A stretch of DNA of 51,986 nt from Pseudomonadota bacterium. Its GTDB lineage: Bacteria; Pseudomonadota; Alphaproteobacteria; Acetobacterales; Acetobacteraceae. Below the pieces are notes generated by a model. The model was not told where the DNA came from. It saw nothing but the letters and a program-made list of their open reading frames with translations, and made no database searches. This document shows, one piece after another, positions 34,049 through 42,946 of this stretch. The position numbers and the translations under genes are program-made. Positions within the stretch are counted from its first letter, which is position 1; each line of letters starts with the position of its first letter. Where the stretch lies: assembly GCA_021805665.1 (NCBI GenBank), contig JAJZEV010000115.1, positions 1-51,986 on the forward strand. The letters are read 5' to 3'.

Positions 34049-35435
34049 CATCCTGATCGTCGACGACGAGCCCGATATCCGGATGCTGATCGAAGGCATC
34101 CTGCGGGATGAGGGCTACGATACGCGCGGTGCCGGCGACGCGGAGTCTGCGATCGCCGCATTTCGTGCGCGTCGGCCCTCACTGATGATTCTGGACGTGT
34201 GGCTGCAAGGATCCCGTATGGATGGGATCGGCATCCTGGAAACCGTTCATAACGAGGATCCGCATCTGCCGCTGGTGATGATTTCCGGTCACGGCACCAT
34301 CGAAATGGCGGTCGGCGCGATCCAGCAGGGCGCCTACGATTTCATCGAAAAGCCGTTCCAGTCCGACCGCCTGCTGCTGGTTGTGCGGCGGGCGCTGGAA
34401 GCAGCGGCACTGGCACGCGAAAACGCCGAACTGCGGCTGCGCGCCGGACCCGAGGCTACACTGACCGGCGATTCGCCGCTGATCGTACAGCTGCGATCGC
34501 AAGTGGACCGCGTGGCGCCCACCGGATCGCGGGTCATGATCTCCGGTCCCGCCGGCTCCGGCAAGGAAGTCGTCGCGCGGATGATCCATGCACGCTCCCG
34601 CCGGGCCACCGGTCCGTTCGTGGCGATGAACTGCGCGACGCTGAATCCGGCGCGGTTCGAAGAAGAACTGTTCGGCATGGAGGCTGGCAACGATCCCGTC
34701 GCCCACCCCCGCCGGGCGGGCGTGCTGGAACGCGCACACGGCGGCACGCTGGTGTTGGACGAGGTGTCCGACATGCCCATGGAAACCCAAGGCAAAATCG
34801 TCCGGGCGTTGCAGGACCAGACGTTCGAGCGTTTGGGCGGATCGGCGCGTGTGAAGGTCGATGTGCGCGTGCTGTCCACCACCAACCGCGATCTGCAATC
34901 GGAAATCGCCGCCGGGCGGTTCCGCGAGGATCTGTTCTACCGTCTGTCTGTGGTTCCGGTGCGCGTACCGGCCCTGCGGGAACGGCGCGAGGATGTGCCG
35001 TTCCTGGCACTGCATTTCATCGAACGGTCGGCGGAATCGTCTGGCATTCCCGTGCGGGCCTTGTCCGCCGACACGCTGGCGGCGCTACAGGCCTATGACT
35101 GGCCGGGCAATGTCCGTCAGTTACGCAACTTGATGGATTGGCTGCTGATCATGGCGCCGGGTGCGGCCGGCGATCCGATCCGCGCGGATATGCTGCCGCC
35201 GGAAATCGGCTCCAGGGCGCCGGCCCTGCTGAATATCGACCCGACCGCCGACATCATGTCGCTGCCGCTGCGCGAAGCCCGCGATTTGTTCGAAACCCAG
35301 TATTTGCACGCGCAACTGCTGCGCTTCGGCGGCAACATCTCCCGCACCGCGCAATTCGTCGGCATGGAACGGTCTGCCTTGCACCGGAAGCTGAAACAGC
35401 TCGGGGTCAATTCCGACGAACGGGTCGGGGGTTAG
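34038..35435 (+). CDS. ntrX: Nitrogen assimilation response regulator NtrX
   Basis: Response regulator of the NtrYX system, 465 residues. The receiver has VDDE (8-11), phospho-acceptor Asp53 and Lys105. The AAA+ domain keeps Walker A GPAGSGKE (170-177) and Walker B GTLVLDE (236-242). The GAFTGA loop of sigma-54 activators is missing: after LFG (211-213) comes MEAGNDPVAHPRRAG. This loss is known for alphaproteobacterial NtrX and implies sigma-54-independent regulation. The Fis-type helix-turn-helix is NISRTAQFVGMERSALHRK. Its ATG lies 11 nt inside ntrY. hfq, which often follows ntrX, is not present here. Confidence 0.94.
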   Translation: MTHDILIVDDEPDIRMLIEGILRDEGYDTRGAGDAESAIAAFRARRPSLMILDVWLQGSRMDGIGILETVHNEDPHLPLVMISGHGTIEMAVGAIQQGAYDFIEKPFQSDRLLLVVRRALEAAALARENAELRLRAGPEATLTGDSPLIVQLRSQVDRVAPTGSRVMISGPAGSGKEVVARMIHARSRRATGPFVAMNCATLNPARFEEELFGMEAGNDPVAHPRRAGVLERAHGGTLVLDEVSDMPMETQGKIVRALQDQTFERLGGSARVKVDVRVLSTTNRDLQSEIAAGRFREDLFYRLSVVPVRVPALRERREDVPFLALHFIERSAESSGIPVRALSADTLAALQAYDWPGNVRQLRNLMDWLLIMAPGAAGDPIRADMLPPEIGSRAPALLNIDPTADIMSLPLREARDLFETQYLHAQLLRFGGNISRTAQFVGMERSALHRKLKQLGVNSDERVGG

Positions 35436-35483
35436 GGCGCGGGGAAACAACCGCTCTCGCCGACACGGTGCCGGTGGAGGCCG

Positions 35484-36131
35484 CTATCGTGTCCATATCC
35501 AACTGGCCGCCGCCGCAGCCGCGGCCAGCACAACCAGTGCCCAAGCCGGATGGACCAGCCGCGGGGCAGGGATATCCCCCGGCATCGTCTTCCTGCCGGT
35601 CAGCATCGGCCGCACAAGGTTTTGCCGCTTCAGCACCGCATAGGCCACGACCGCCAGAATGTGCAGCAGAACCGCGACCTCGATCAGTTTGAAATTGACC
35701 GAGTGAATGTGGCTCAGCCAATTGCTTCGGTCCTTATCGACAAGGTGCATCAGCGGCCCCTCGGCATCGCCGTCGTCGTTGGCGAACAGGCCCGACCCGC
35801 ACTGCACCGCGATCAGCACCAGCATCGCCAGCACCATCCACCCGCCGGCCGCGTTGTGGCCGACCTCCCGGTCCGGTTCGCGCCGGGGCAGGTGGGCCAG
35901 ATGACGGACGGCCTCCGCCGGATGACGCAGGAAACGGGCAAACCGGGCGGTGTCGCTGCCAACGAAACCCCAGGCCACGCGGAACAGCACCAGGGTCAGA
36001 ATTGCCCAGCCCACCCGCATGTGCCAGTCCATCGAGACGTATTCCTGCGTCACCCACGCGGCGGCGATCAGGACCGCAAGCAGCCAGTGAAACAGCCGCA
36101 CCGGCAGGTCCCACACCGTGATCCGCCGCAT
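35484..36131 (-). CDS. Cytochrome b561-domain protein (Ni/Fe-hydrogenase b-type subunit-like)
   Basis: Membrane b-type cytochrome, 215 residues from ATG 36131, which has AAGGAG 8 nt upstream. The first helix begins VWDLPVRLFHWLLAVL with His15, the hallmark of the hydrogenase-type b561 domain. Other candidate haem ligands are His37, His92, His141 or His143, and His157. A final hydrophobic C-terminal stretch ends the protein. Such proteins often accept electrons from periplasmic dehydrogenases or cytochrome c; no hydrogenase or dehydrogenase is adjacent. It is transcribed divergently from the nitrilase gene, and lies 48 nt from the convergent ntrX end. Confidence 0.87.
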   Translation of the reverse strand: MRRITVWDLPVRLFHWLLAVLIAAAWVTQEYVSMDWHMRVGWAILTLVLFRVAWGFVGSDTARFARFLRHPAEAVRHLAHLPRREPDREVGHNAAGGWMVLAMLVLIAVQCGSGLFANDDGDAEGPLMHLVDKDRSNWLSHIHSVNFKLIEVAVLLHILAVVAYAVLKRQNLVRPMLTGRKTMPGDIPAPRLVHPAWALVVLAAAAAAASWIWTR

Positions 36132-36249
36132 CCGCGCACTCCTTCTTTCGCATCGCAACATTCCACCGCGCCGCCCCGGTTGCGTCCAGCCCCCGGATAC
36201 GCTTCTCTCCCGCCCATATGCTTATGGCCAGTACGAACGGAGCCCGATA

Positions 36250-37086
36250 ATGCGCGTCAGTGCGATGCAGATGAATCCAGGCTCTAACAAGACGGACAAC
36301 ATCGCCCAGGCCCGCCGCCTGATAGAAGCCGCCGCCGAACAGGATCGGCCCGACATCGTCAGCCTGCCCGAAGTCTGGGACTCGCTGGGCGGCGACCGCG
36401 CCACGCGCACCGCCAATGCAGAGGTTCTGCCGCCCAAGGGCTCCAACGAACCCGGCGGGGAGGCTTATGAGTTTCTGCGCGACACCGCGCGCCGGATGAA
36501 CATCCACGTCCACGGCGGCTCGATCATCGAACAGGGGCCGGAGAAGCTGTTCAACACCACCGTGGTATTCGACCCGGCCGGCACGGAGGTCGCGCGCTAT
36601 CGCAAGATGCACCTGTTCGACATCGTCGCCCCGGACGGGACCGGCTACCGCGAAAGCAACAGCTATGGCGCCGGGGAGGAGGTCGTGACCTACGAAGCCG
36701 GCGGCCTGACGGTCGGCTGTGCGATCTGCTACGACATCCGTTTCCCGGACCTGTTCTGGAAGCTGCGCGAACAAGGCGCGGACATCGTCTTCCTGCCCAG
36801 CGCCTTCACCCTCGCGACCGGCAAGGACCACTGGGAAGCACTGCTGCGCGCCCGGGCGATTGAAACGCAATGCTGGATGGTGGCCCCCGCGACGTGGGGC
36901 AAGCATCAGGAGGGCAAGGGCGACCCGCGTTTCACCTACGGTCATTCCATGGTCGTCAATCCATGGGGTCACGTCGTCGCCCTCGCCTCCGACGGTGTCG
37001 GCTGGACCACCGCCCGGATTGACTCCGATCTGACCAGGAAGATTCGCGGCGATATGCCCGTGCTGGAACACAGGAAACGCATTTGA
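36250..37086 (+). CDS. Carbon-nitrogen hydrolase (nitrilase superfamily, Nit-like)
   Basis: Amidase of the nitrilase superfamily, 278 residues from ATG 36250. The Glu-Lys-Cys triad is visible: Glu41 in SLPEVW, Lys119 in RYRKMHLFD and Cys160 in [14 protein letters not shown]. The RKMHLFD and CYDIRFP sequences resemble Nit1/Nit2, so deaminated glutathione amidase or omega-amidase repair activity is the best guess. An open frame upstream to 36118 lacks support; CGGAG precedes the chosen start. The stop overlaps the NAD kinase start (TTGA). This conserved-looking pairing may link two metabolite-maintenance enzymes only by operon economy. Confidence 0.9.
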   Translation: MRVSAMQMNPGSNKTDNIAQARRLIEAAAEQDRPDIVSLPEVWDSLGGDRATRTANAEVLPPKGSNEPGGEAYEFLRDTARRMNIHVHGGSIIEQGPEKLFNTTVVFDPAGTEVARYRKMHLFDIVAPDGTGYRESNSYGAGEEVVTYEAGGLTVGCAICYDIRFPDLFWKLREQGADIVFLPSAFTLATGKDHWEALLRARAIETQCWMVAPATWGKHQEGKGDPRFTYGHSMVVNPWGHVVALASDGVGWTTARIDSDLTRKIRGDMPVLEHRKRI

Positions 37087-37910
37087 CCGACCGCCCGGGC
37101 GGTTTGGTGCCGTTGGGTCCCCCGGCAGCCGAGGACCGCGGCATCCTGGCCGATCAGATCGCCTTCGTCGCTGCCCCCACGTCCATTGCCAATGAGGCCA
37201 GGAACGCGCTGATCGCCCGCTATGGCGAATGTCCGCTGGATCGGGCGAAAATCGTGGTCGCGCTCGGTGGCGACGGCTTCATGCTGGAAACCATCCATCA
37301 GGTGCTGGTGCTGAACGTGCCGGTTTACGGCATGAACCGCGGATCGGTCGGCTTTCTGATGAATGCCTACAGCGAGGACGATCTGCCCGCCCGGCTGTCC
37401 AGGGCGCAGGCCGCCGACCTGCATCCGTTGCGGATGCACGCGGTCACCGCGACCGGATCGGTCGAGGAAGCCCTTGCGTTCAACGAAGTCAGCCTGCTGC
37501 GCCAGCTTCGGCAAGCCTCCAAAATCCGTATATCGGTCGATGGTCGGGTGCGGCTGGAGGAATTGTCGTGCGACGGCGTGCTGATCTCCACCCCCGCCGG
37601 ATCGACCGCATATAACCTGTCCGCGCATGGGCCGATCGTGCCGTTGTCTGCCAACCTGCTGCCGCTGACCCCGATCAGCGCCTTCCGCCCCAGGCGTTGG
37701 CGCGGCGCCTTGCTGCCCAGCAGCGCCGATGTGCTGTTCGAGGTGCTGGAAACCGACAAACGCCCCACCGCCGCCGTCGCCGATTTCACCGAGGTCCGCG
37801 ATGTGGTGTCTGTCGCGGTCAGCGAGGACCGGACGGTGACGGTCACTGTGCTGTTCGACCCTGATCAGGGCCTGTCGGAACGGATTATCGCGGAACAGTT
37901 CACGGTGTAG
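37083..37910 (+). CDS. nadK: NAD kinase
   Basis: Phosphorylates NAD to NADP using ATP, 275 residues. Diagnostic motifs are [11 protein letters not shown] (60-70) with catalytic Asp64, [18 protein letters not shown] and [17 protein letters not shown]. The start is TTG at 37083, overlapping the preceding TGA, with AGGAAA upstream. The first 20 residues are atypical, and a downstream start near residue 25 cannot be excluded, since the family fold begins at DQIAFVA. The 3' end overlaps the convergent LLM gene by 11 bp. The essential function makes the coding call secure. Confidence 0.93.
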   Translation: MTDRPGGLVPLGPPAAEDRGILADQIAFVAAPTSIANEARNALIARYGECPLDRAKIVVALGGDGFMLETIHQVLVLNVPVYGMNRGSVGFLMNAYSEDDLPARLSRAQAADLHPLRMHAVTATGSVEEALAFNEVSLLRQLRQASKIRISVDGRVRLEELSCDGVLISTPAGSTAYNLSAHGPIVPLSANLLPLTPISAFRPRRWRGALLPSSADVLFEVLETDKRPTAAVADFTEVRDVVSVAVSEDRTVTVTVLFDPDQGLSERIIAEQFTV

Positions 37911-38922
37911 GGGTGCTTGACGGGATCATCGCCCCGGCCAGCAATTCGTAGGATCGCCGGCGCGCCGCCGGATCGTGCAGCGTGGTCAGGATGGCGATCT
38001 CCTCCACCCCATGCTCCGCCGCCAGCGCGGTGAGTTTTCCCGCCACCACGTCCGGCGTGCCATGGAATGCGCCCGCGCGCAGACGTTCCAAACGGGCTCG
38101 ATCGTTATCGGATAATGTCCGTTGGGCGGCTTCCTCCGGCGACAGCAGGGCCGTGAAAATGCCCCGGTCACGGTTCAACCGCCACATTTCGCGGGACCGG
38201 AAGTGATAGGCGGCTTCTTCCTGCGTGTCCGCCGCCATCGCCCACACACAAATCGCGGCATGCGGGGCGGGCAGGTCCGCGCCGGGTCTGAATCCCTCCC
38301 GATACACCGCCATCGCCTGCGCGGCACCTTGGCCGTCGCCGATGAAATGGGCAAAGCAGAACGGCAAGCCGAAATAGGCCGCCACTTGGGCGCCGTAATC
38401 CGAACTGCCCAGAATCCAGACCTGCGGCTTCGTCGGACCGGACGGCTGTGCCCGGATATCGCGGAATGGATGGCCCTCGACGAGTTTTTGCCCCGCCACC
38501 CAGGCGAGCAGATCGCGCACATCGGCCGGGAATTGGTCTGCCGCCGTTTCGGCGCGCGGATTCAGCGCATAGGCCGTGCGGCCATCGGACCCCGGCGCCC
38601 GACCCAGCCCCAGATCGATGCGGCCCGGCGCGATGGCGTCCAGCACCCGGAACTGTTCGGCCACTTTCAACGCCGCGTAATGCGGCAGCATCACCCCCGC
38701 CGACCCGACGCGGATACGCCTGGTGGTGGCGGCGATGGCGGCGATCAGGATTTCCGGCGCCGTCCCGGCCTGACTGTCGGAGTTGTGGTGTTCGGCGCAC
38801 CAATAGCGGTCATAGCCCAACGCCTCGGCATGCGCGGCCAGCGCGATGCTCTCACGGATCGAAGCGTCAGGCGACCGTCCGGAAACGATCGTGGATTGGT
38901 CGAGAACCGACAGCCGAACCAT
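37900..38922 (-). CDS. LLM-class flavin-dependent oxidoreductase (YhbW/MsnO8-like)
   Basis: Luciferase-like flavoprotein, 340 residues. The family signature is strong: [12 protein letters not shown] at the N-terminus, [13 protein letters not shown] near 36-48, [33 protein letters not shown], and [12 protein letters not shown]. These match the group containing E. coli YhbW and MsnO8, whose substrates are mostly unknown. It is not closely similar to the LLM protein at 23928-25169. It ends 11 bp inside the convergent nadK and starts 13 nt after the stop of the DUF445 gene, so it is likely the second gene of that operon. Confidence 0.9.
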   Translation of the reverse strand: MVRLSVLDQSTIVSGRSPDASIRESIALAAHAEALGYDRYWCAEHHNSDSQAGTAPEILIAAIAATTRRIRVGSAGVMLPHYAALKVAEQFRVLDAIAPGRIDLGLGRAPGSDGRTAYALNPRAETAADQFPADVRDLLAWVAGQKLVEGHPFRDIRAQPSGPTKPQVWILGSSDYGAQVAAYFGLPFCFAHFIGDGQGAAQAMAVYREGFRPGADLPAPHAAICVWAMAADTQEEAAYHFRSREMWRLNRDRGIFTALLSPEEAAQRTLSDNDRARLERLRAGAFHGTPDVVAGKLTALAAEHGVEEIAILTTLHDPAARRRSYELLAGAMIPSSTPTP

Positions 38923-38935
38923 GCACCCAGCCTTC

Positions 38936-40204
38936 CTAAAATGAAAACCGCGAGCCGATCAGCGTATCCAGCACCGCGTACAGCAGCCCGCCGACCAGGA
39001 ACCCCACGATTGTCCCGTTGACGCGTATATACTGCAAGTCGCTGCCGACCCGAAGCTCCAGCCGGTCCACCACCGTCGCGGTGTCCCAGTTGGCGACCAC
39101 CTGACCGATGAATTCGGCGATGCGGGTCTGTGCGTTGGGCAGCAGCGTGCGGATCAGCCCCTCGGCCGCCGATTGCAGCCGTTCGCGGGCGGCGGGATCG
39201 GCTTCCAGAATCGTCCCCAGATTGCCCAGCGCCGCTTCCACATAGGCGACAATCCGCCCGTTCGGTTTGACGATGTCGGACTCCAGCCCAACGCGGATAC
39301 GCGCCCAGACATCCCACATCCAGGCCTGGATTGTTTCATGCGCGACCACCCGCCTTATCGCCGCCCCCACTTCCGCCGCCCGCGCCGGGTCGGTTTCCAT
39401 GCGGTCGATTTCCCGCCGCACCCACTCATCGAACGCAAGCCGCAGTTCAGACCCGTCGGGGCTCATTTTATCCAGTTCGGCGTTGATCAGCCCCAGCACC
39501 CGGCGCGCGACCGAGGCACCGATCGCCCAGCCGACCAGCCGCCCGCCCTGTTCGCGCACCCGTTCGGCGATGGCCGACCGCAGGGCGTCCTCCCGGCTGG
39601 CCAGCGCGGTCTTCAACTGCGCCAGGATGAAACCGAACACCTCCTGGTGCCGTCCGCCATCGACCAGATTGTGCAGCGCGCGGGCAACCACCCGGCCCGA
39701 CGCTGGCCCCCCCACGATGCGCGGCACCACACGCGCCAGCACCCGCCGGGCTCGGCCATCCTCCACGCTGGCCAGCAGCTTGGGCAGCATGCCCGACAGC
39801 GCCACCGCCGCCGGATGCGCCGCTGCCGGGTCCGCCAGAAACCGATGCACGATGCTGGGCAGATCCAGGCGCCTCAGCACGTTGGAGACCTCCTGCCCGG
39901 TGAACACATGGTTGGCGACGAATCGCCCCAGCGCCTGACCCAGGCGGGCGCGGGAGTTCGGAATGATCGCGGTATGCGGAATTGGTATGCCCAAAGGATG
40001 TCGAAACAGCGCGGTAACCGCGAACCAATCGGCGATGCCGCCGATGAATCCGGCCTTGGCGGCGGCTTGCACCAGTCCGGACCACCAGGTCGGCGGCACG
40101 AAGTAGGTTGCCAGGGTGATGACGGCCATCAGCGCCAGCAGGCCGGTGGCGAATAAGCGGTGATTCCGCAGGCTTCGCCGGGCGAGGATATCGGGATCGA
40201 TCAT
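38936..40204 (-). CDS. DUF445 family membrane protein (YjiN-like)
   Basis: A 422-residue membrane-anchored protein of the DUF445 family. ATG 40204 is chosen; an upstream TTG at 40252 would add 16 residues but would run through the Zur-type site. A hydrophobic helix (LFATGLLALMAVITLATYF) is followed by the family motif GGIADWFAVTALFRHPLG, with IPIPHTAIIPNSR. Long amphipathic helices fill the middle, and a C-terminal hydrophobic hairpin, INGTIVGFLVGGLLYAVLDTL-like, closes it. Function is not known for this family. It is divergent from the zinc-transport genes, sharing a short upstream region with the Zur-type box. Confidence 0.88.
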   Translation of the reverse strand: MIDPDILARRSLRNHRLFATGLLALMAVITLATYFVPPTWWSGLVQAAAKAGFIGGIADWFAVTALFRHPLGIPIPHTAIIPNSRARLGQALGRFVANHVFTGQEVSNVLRRLDLPSIVHRFLADPAAAHPAAVALSGMLPKLLASVEDGRARRVLARVVPRIVGGPASGRVVARALHNLVDGGRHQEVFGFILAQLKTALASREDALRSAIAERVREQGGRLVGWAIGASVARRVLGLINAELDKMSPDGSELRLAFDEWVRREIDRMETDPARAAEVGAAIRRVVAHETIQAWMWDVWARIRVGLESDIVKPNGRIVAYVEAALGNLGTILEADPAARERLQSAAEGLIRTLLPNAQTRIAEFIGQVVANWDTATVVDRLELRVGSDLQYIRVNGTIVGFLVGGLLYAVLDTLIGSRFSF

Positions 40205-40252
40205 CGGGCCAGTGTTTAAGCCCGTCCCGGGCTTCCGTCCAACCGGGTGCAA

Positions 40253-40267
40253 TGTTATACTGTAACC
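40253..40267. promoter_or_regulatory. Zur-type operator overlapping a -10 element
   Basis: TGTTATACTGTAACC closely matches the alphaproteobacterial Zur palindrome GTTATAnTATAAC, with one mismatch in the core 13 bp. A TATACT -10-like hexamer lies inside it (40256-40261). This would place the transcription start at about 40268, the A of the first ATG of the downstream micro-ORF. Zinc-loaded Zur bound here would occlude RNA polymerase, as expected for znuCB control. Confidence 0.7.
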
Positions 40268-40369
40268 ATGATCGACCCTTTATCCCCCACAGCCGGTGCC
40301 GGATCCCGCCTGCTTCTGGCGGCTGCCGTGCTAAGCTGCCTCTGGGCCGCAGTGGTCTGGGCGATATGA
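40268..40369 (+). CDS. 33-aa single-pass membrane peptide, leaderless, coupled to znuC
   Basis: A 33-residue frame that starts directly after the Zur-type box and ends with a TGA overlapping the znuC ATG (ATGA). The product has a short polar start (MIDPLSPTAGAGSR) and one hydrophobic helix (LLLAAAVLSCLWAAVVWAI), so a membrane peptide is predicted. If the -10 at 40256 is used, the mRNA begins at or next to its ATG, making it leaderless. It could be a small ZnuB partner or simply a translational feeder for znuC. It contains one Cys and no His cluster, so direct zinc binding is unlikely. Confidence 0.5.
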   Translation: MIDPLSPTAGAGSRLLLAAAVLSCLWAAVVWAI

Positions 40370-41028
40370 TCGTTCTGGATAACATCGCGCTGCGCCACGG
40401 CACCCGGATCATTCTGTCCGGCCTGTCGGGGCGCTTTGATGCTGGCAGCCAAACCGCGCTGATCGGCGCCAACGGCTCCGGCAAGACCACTCTGCTGCGG
40501 GCCATTGCGGGGCTGCACCCCCTGGCGGCCGGGCGCATCGACTGGGACGGATTCCATCGTCGCGATATCGCGTTGCTCGCCCAGGGCAGCCACCTGGACC
40601 GGTCATTCCCGATCACCTGCCGCGATGTGGTGGCCCTGGCGGCGACCCGTCTCGGCCCGTTCCGTTCCATCGGCAAGGACAAGCTGGCGGCAACCCGCTC
40701 AGCACTGCGGCGTGTCGGTCTGGGCGACATGGAAGACCGGCCGATCCAGGCGCTGTCCGCCGGCCAGTTTCAGCGCGTGCTGTTCGCCCGCACCATCGTC
40801 CAGGATGCCCGTCTGATCCTGCTCGACGAACCGTTCACCGCCGTCGATGCCGATACCACCCATCTGCTGCTGTCCGTCATCCAGGACTGGCACATGCAAG
40901 GCCGCACCGTGATCGCGGTGCTGCACGATATGGAACTGGTGCGCGAGCATTTCCCGCACACCCTGCTGCTGACCAATCAAGCCGGACACTGGGATGCGAT
41001 GCCCGAACCGGGGCTGCGGGCCGCCTGA
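40366..41028 (+). CDS. znuC: Zinc/manganese ABC transporter ATP-binding protein
   Basis: ATPase of a metal importer, 220 residues from ATG 40366. Walker A is GANGSGKTT (34-42), signature LSAGQ (130-134), Walker B LLDEP (152-156), and the H-loop is in VLHDM. It is shorter than many ZnuC proteins, which carry a C-terminal extension. The upstream in-frame sequence to 40252 is not used, because the Zur-type site and micro-ORF lie there. It overlaps both the micro-ORF (ATGA) and znuB (TGATG). Metal specificity rests on the Zur-type box and the permease family. Confidence 0.92.
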   Translation: MIVLDNIALRHGTRIILSGLSGRFDAGSQTALIGANGSGKTTLLRAIAGLHPLAAGRIDWDGFHRRDIALLAQGSHLDRSFPITCRDVVALAATRLGPFRSIGKDKLAATRSALRRVGLGDMEDRPIQALSAGQFQRVLFARTIVQDARLILLDEPFTAVDADTTHLLLSVIQDWHMQGRTVIAVLHDMELVREHFPHTLLLTNQAGHWDAMPEPGLRAA

Positions 41029-41876
41029 TGCTGGATTTCTTGCTGGAGCCGTTCGCGCTGGGCTTCATGCGCCGAGCGCTGGCCGGGTGTCTGGCGTTGT
41101 CGGTTTCGGCGCCGCCGCTGGGGGTTTTCCTGGTGCTGCGCCGCATGAGTCTCATGAGCGACGTTTTGCAGCACGGCGTCCTGCCGGGAATCGCCGTCGG
41201 CGCCATTGCCGCCGGCCTGTCGGTTTGGGCCATGGGACTCGGCGGCGTGGCTGCCGGTTTGGCGGTCGCGGTGGTGGCCGGATGGCTGGCGCGCCGGACC
41301 GGCGGGCGGGAGGACAGTCAGCTTGCGGGTATGTATCTGCTGGCTCTGGCGGCCGGAGTCGCGCTGATCTCCACGCAGCACAGCCTGGACCTGACGCATA
41401 TCCTGTTCGGCAACGTGCTGGCGGTGGACGATGCGGCGTTGTTCGGGATGGCGGGCGTGGCCAGCGTCACGCTGCCGGTGCTGGCGCTGATCTGGCGCCC
41501 GCTGGTGCTGGAAAGCCTTGACCCCGGGTTCATGGCCGCGACCGCGGGCAGGGGCGGGCTCTGGCACCTGCTGTTCCTGGTGCTGGTGGTGCTGTGCGTG
41601 GTGTCCGGCTTCGTCGCCTTGGGCACCCTGATGTCGGTCGGTCTGATGATGTTGCCTGCCATCGCCGCAAGGCATTGGTCCGATTCGCTGGCGGGGCAGG
41701 TGCGGGTGTCGGTGCTGCTGGCTTGCCTGTCGTCGGTCGGAGGACTGATTTTGTCCTACAACCTGGATATTCCCGCCGGCCCGGCGATCGTGCTGTTCGC
41801 AGGCGGGTTATGGGTCGCCAGCCTGCTGGCGGGACCGCGCGGCAGTCTGTGGCGGCAGGCGATTCCCGAAGCCTAA
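41028..41876 (+). CDS. znuB: Zinc/manganese ABC transporter permease
   Basis: ABC-3 family permease, 282 residues, with eight or more hydrophobic helices. The coupling-region motif RRMSLMSDVLQHGVLPGIAVG (about 38-58) is the ABC-3 signature; Gln stands in place of the usual Ala or Ser before His. GNVLAVDDAALFGM and ALGTLMSVGLMMLPAIAAR are further family segments. It begins within the znuC stop (TGATG at 41026-41030). The periplasmic zinc-binding protein ZnuA is not encoded next to it; it may be elsewhere under its own Zur site. Confidence 0.93.
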   Translation: MLDFLLEPFALGFMRRALAGCLALSVSAPPLGVFLVLRRMSLMSDVLQHGVLPGIAVGAIAAGLSVWAMGLGGVAAGLAVAVVAGWLARRTGGREDSQLAGMYLLALAAGVALISTQHSLDLTHILFGNVLAVDDAALFGMAGVASVTLPVLALIWRPLVLESLDPGFMAATAGRGGLWHLLFLVLVVLCVVSGFVALGTLMSVGLMMLPAIAARHWSDSLAGQVRVSVLLACLSSVGGLILSYNLDIPAGPAIVLFAGGLWVASLLAGPRGSLWRQAIPEA

Positions 41877-41974
41877 GCGCGGCCCGGCCGCGTTTGGACA
41901 CGAAACCAGCACCGATCCGCCCGACGGTCGCCACCTGCTGGCTTCAGACCGCACCTCGCGCTAAGGAGGGGTTC

Positions 41975-42946
41975 ATGAACTGGTCTGGTCAAAAAGTCTT
42001 CGTCACTGGCGCCGCGGGATTCCTCGGCTCCAACCTCTGTCACGCCCTTGCCGAACGCGGGGCAAAAGTCACCGCGCTGGACGGGTTCCTGTTCGGCGGC
42101 GGTGCCAACCCGCGCAACCTCGATGGCGCCAACGTTGACTTCATTCGCGGCGACATAAGGGAACTCGACCTGCGCCCGCTGTGCGAGGGGGCGGCCGCTA
42201 TCTTCAATCTGGCCGCGCAGACCAGTCACATGGGCGGTCAGGCCGACCCATTGGCCGACATCGCCGTCAATGCCGTCGCCCAGGTGCGCCTAATCCAGGC
42301 TGCCCGGGAAGCCTCGCCCGACGCCGTCGTCGTCCATGCCTCCACCCGCCAGTTTTATGGCCGGGTCGAAAAACTGCCGGTCGATGAAAATCAGCCGGTC
42401 GCCCCGCCCGACGCCAACGGCGTTTCGAAATTCGCCGGGGAGCAATACTGGATGCTGGAACATCGCGTCCGCAACCGCCCCGTCGTGTCCCTGCGCCTGA
42501 CCAACTGCTATGGGCCGCGTTTGCGGATACGCGATGCACGCCAGACCTTCCTGGGAATATGGATCCGCTGCGTGCTGGAAAACCGCCCGTTCGAAGTATG
42601 GGGCGGCGCCCAGTTGCGCGATCTGACCTATGTGGACGACGTCACCAACGCGTTTCTGGCCGCGGCGGAAAACCCCGCCTGCCACGGGAATATCTATAAC
42701 ATCGGCGGCTCTCCGCCGGCGTCGTTGCAGGAACTGGCGGACATCGTCATCCGGCTGTCGGGTGGAACCGGCCACTACGTCACCAAGGAATTTCCCGCCG
42801 ACCGCGCGCGTATCGACATCGGCAGCTACCACGCCGACGACACCGCGTTCCGCGAGGCGTCGGGATGGCGCCCCGAAACCTCCCTGGAGGAGGGCATCGG
42901 GCGCACCCTGTCATGGTACAAAACCCGTTTGGCGGATTACCTATGA
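41975..42946 (+). CDS. NAD-dependent epimerase/dehydratase with Asn in place of the catalytic Tyr
   Basis: Extended SDR nucleotide-sugar enzyme, 323 residues. ATG 41975 has AGGAGGGG upstream. The Rossmann motif is [11 protein letters not shown] (10-20), NLAAQTSH matches the sugar epimerase family, and RLTNCYGPR is the usual C-terminal substrate motif. The active-site Y-x3-K reads NGVSK: Lys152 is kept but Asn148 replaces the tyrosine. A neighbouring Tyr128 in RQFYG might take part. Either this belongs to a subfamily with a different acid-base residue or it binds rather than converts sugar nucleotides. The aminotransferase gene overlaps its stop by 4 nt, giving a two-gene unit for an amino-sugar or related metabolite. 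Confidence 0.87.
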   Translation: MNWSGQKVFVTGAAGFLGSNLCHALAERGAKVTALDGFLFGGGANPRNLDGANVDFIRGDIRELDLRPLCEGAAAIFNLAAQTSHMGGQADPLADIAVNAVAQVRLIQAAREASPDAVVVHASTRQFYGRVEKLPVDENQPVAPPDANGVSKFAGEQYWMLEHRVRNRPVVSLRLTNCYGPRLRIRDARQTFLGIWIRCVLENRPFEVWGGAQLRDLTYVDDVTNAFLAAAENPACHGNIYNIGGSPPASLQELADIVIRLSGGTGHYVTKEFPADRARIDIGSYHADDTAFREASGWRPETSLEEGIGRTLSWYKTRLADYL

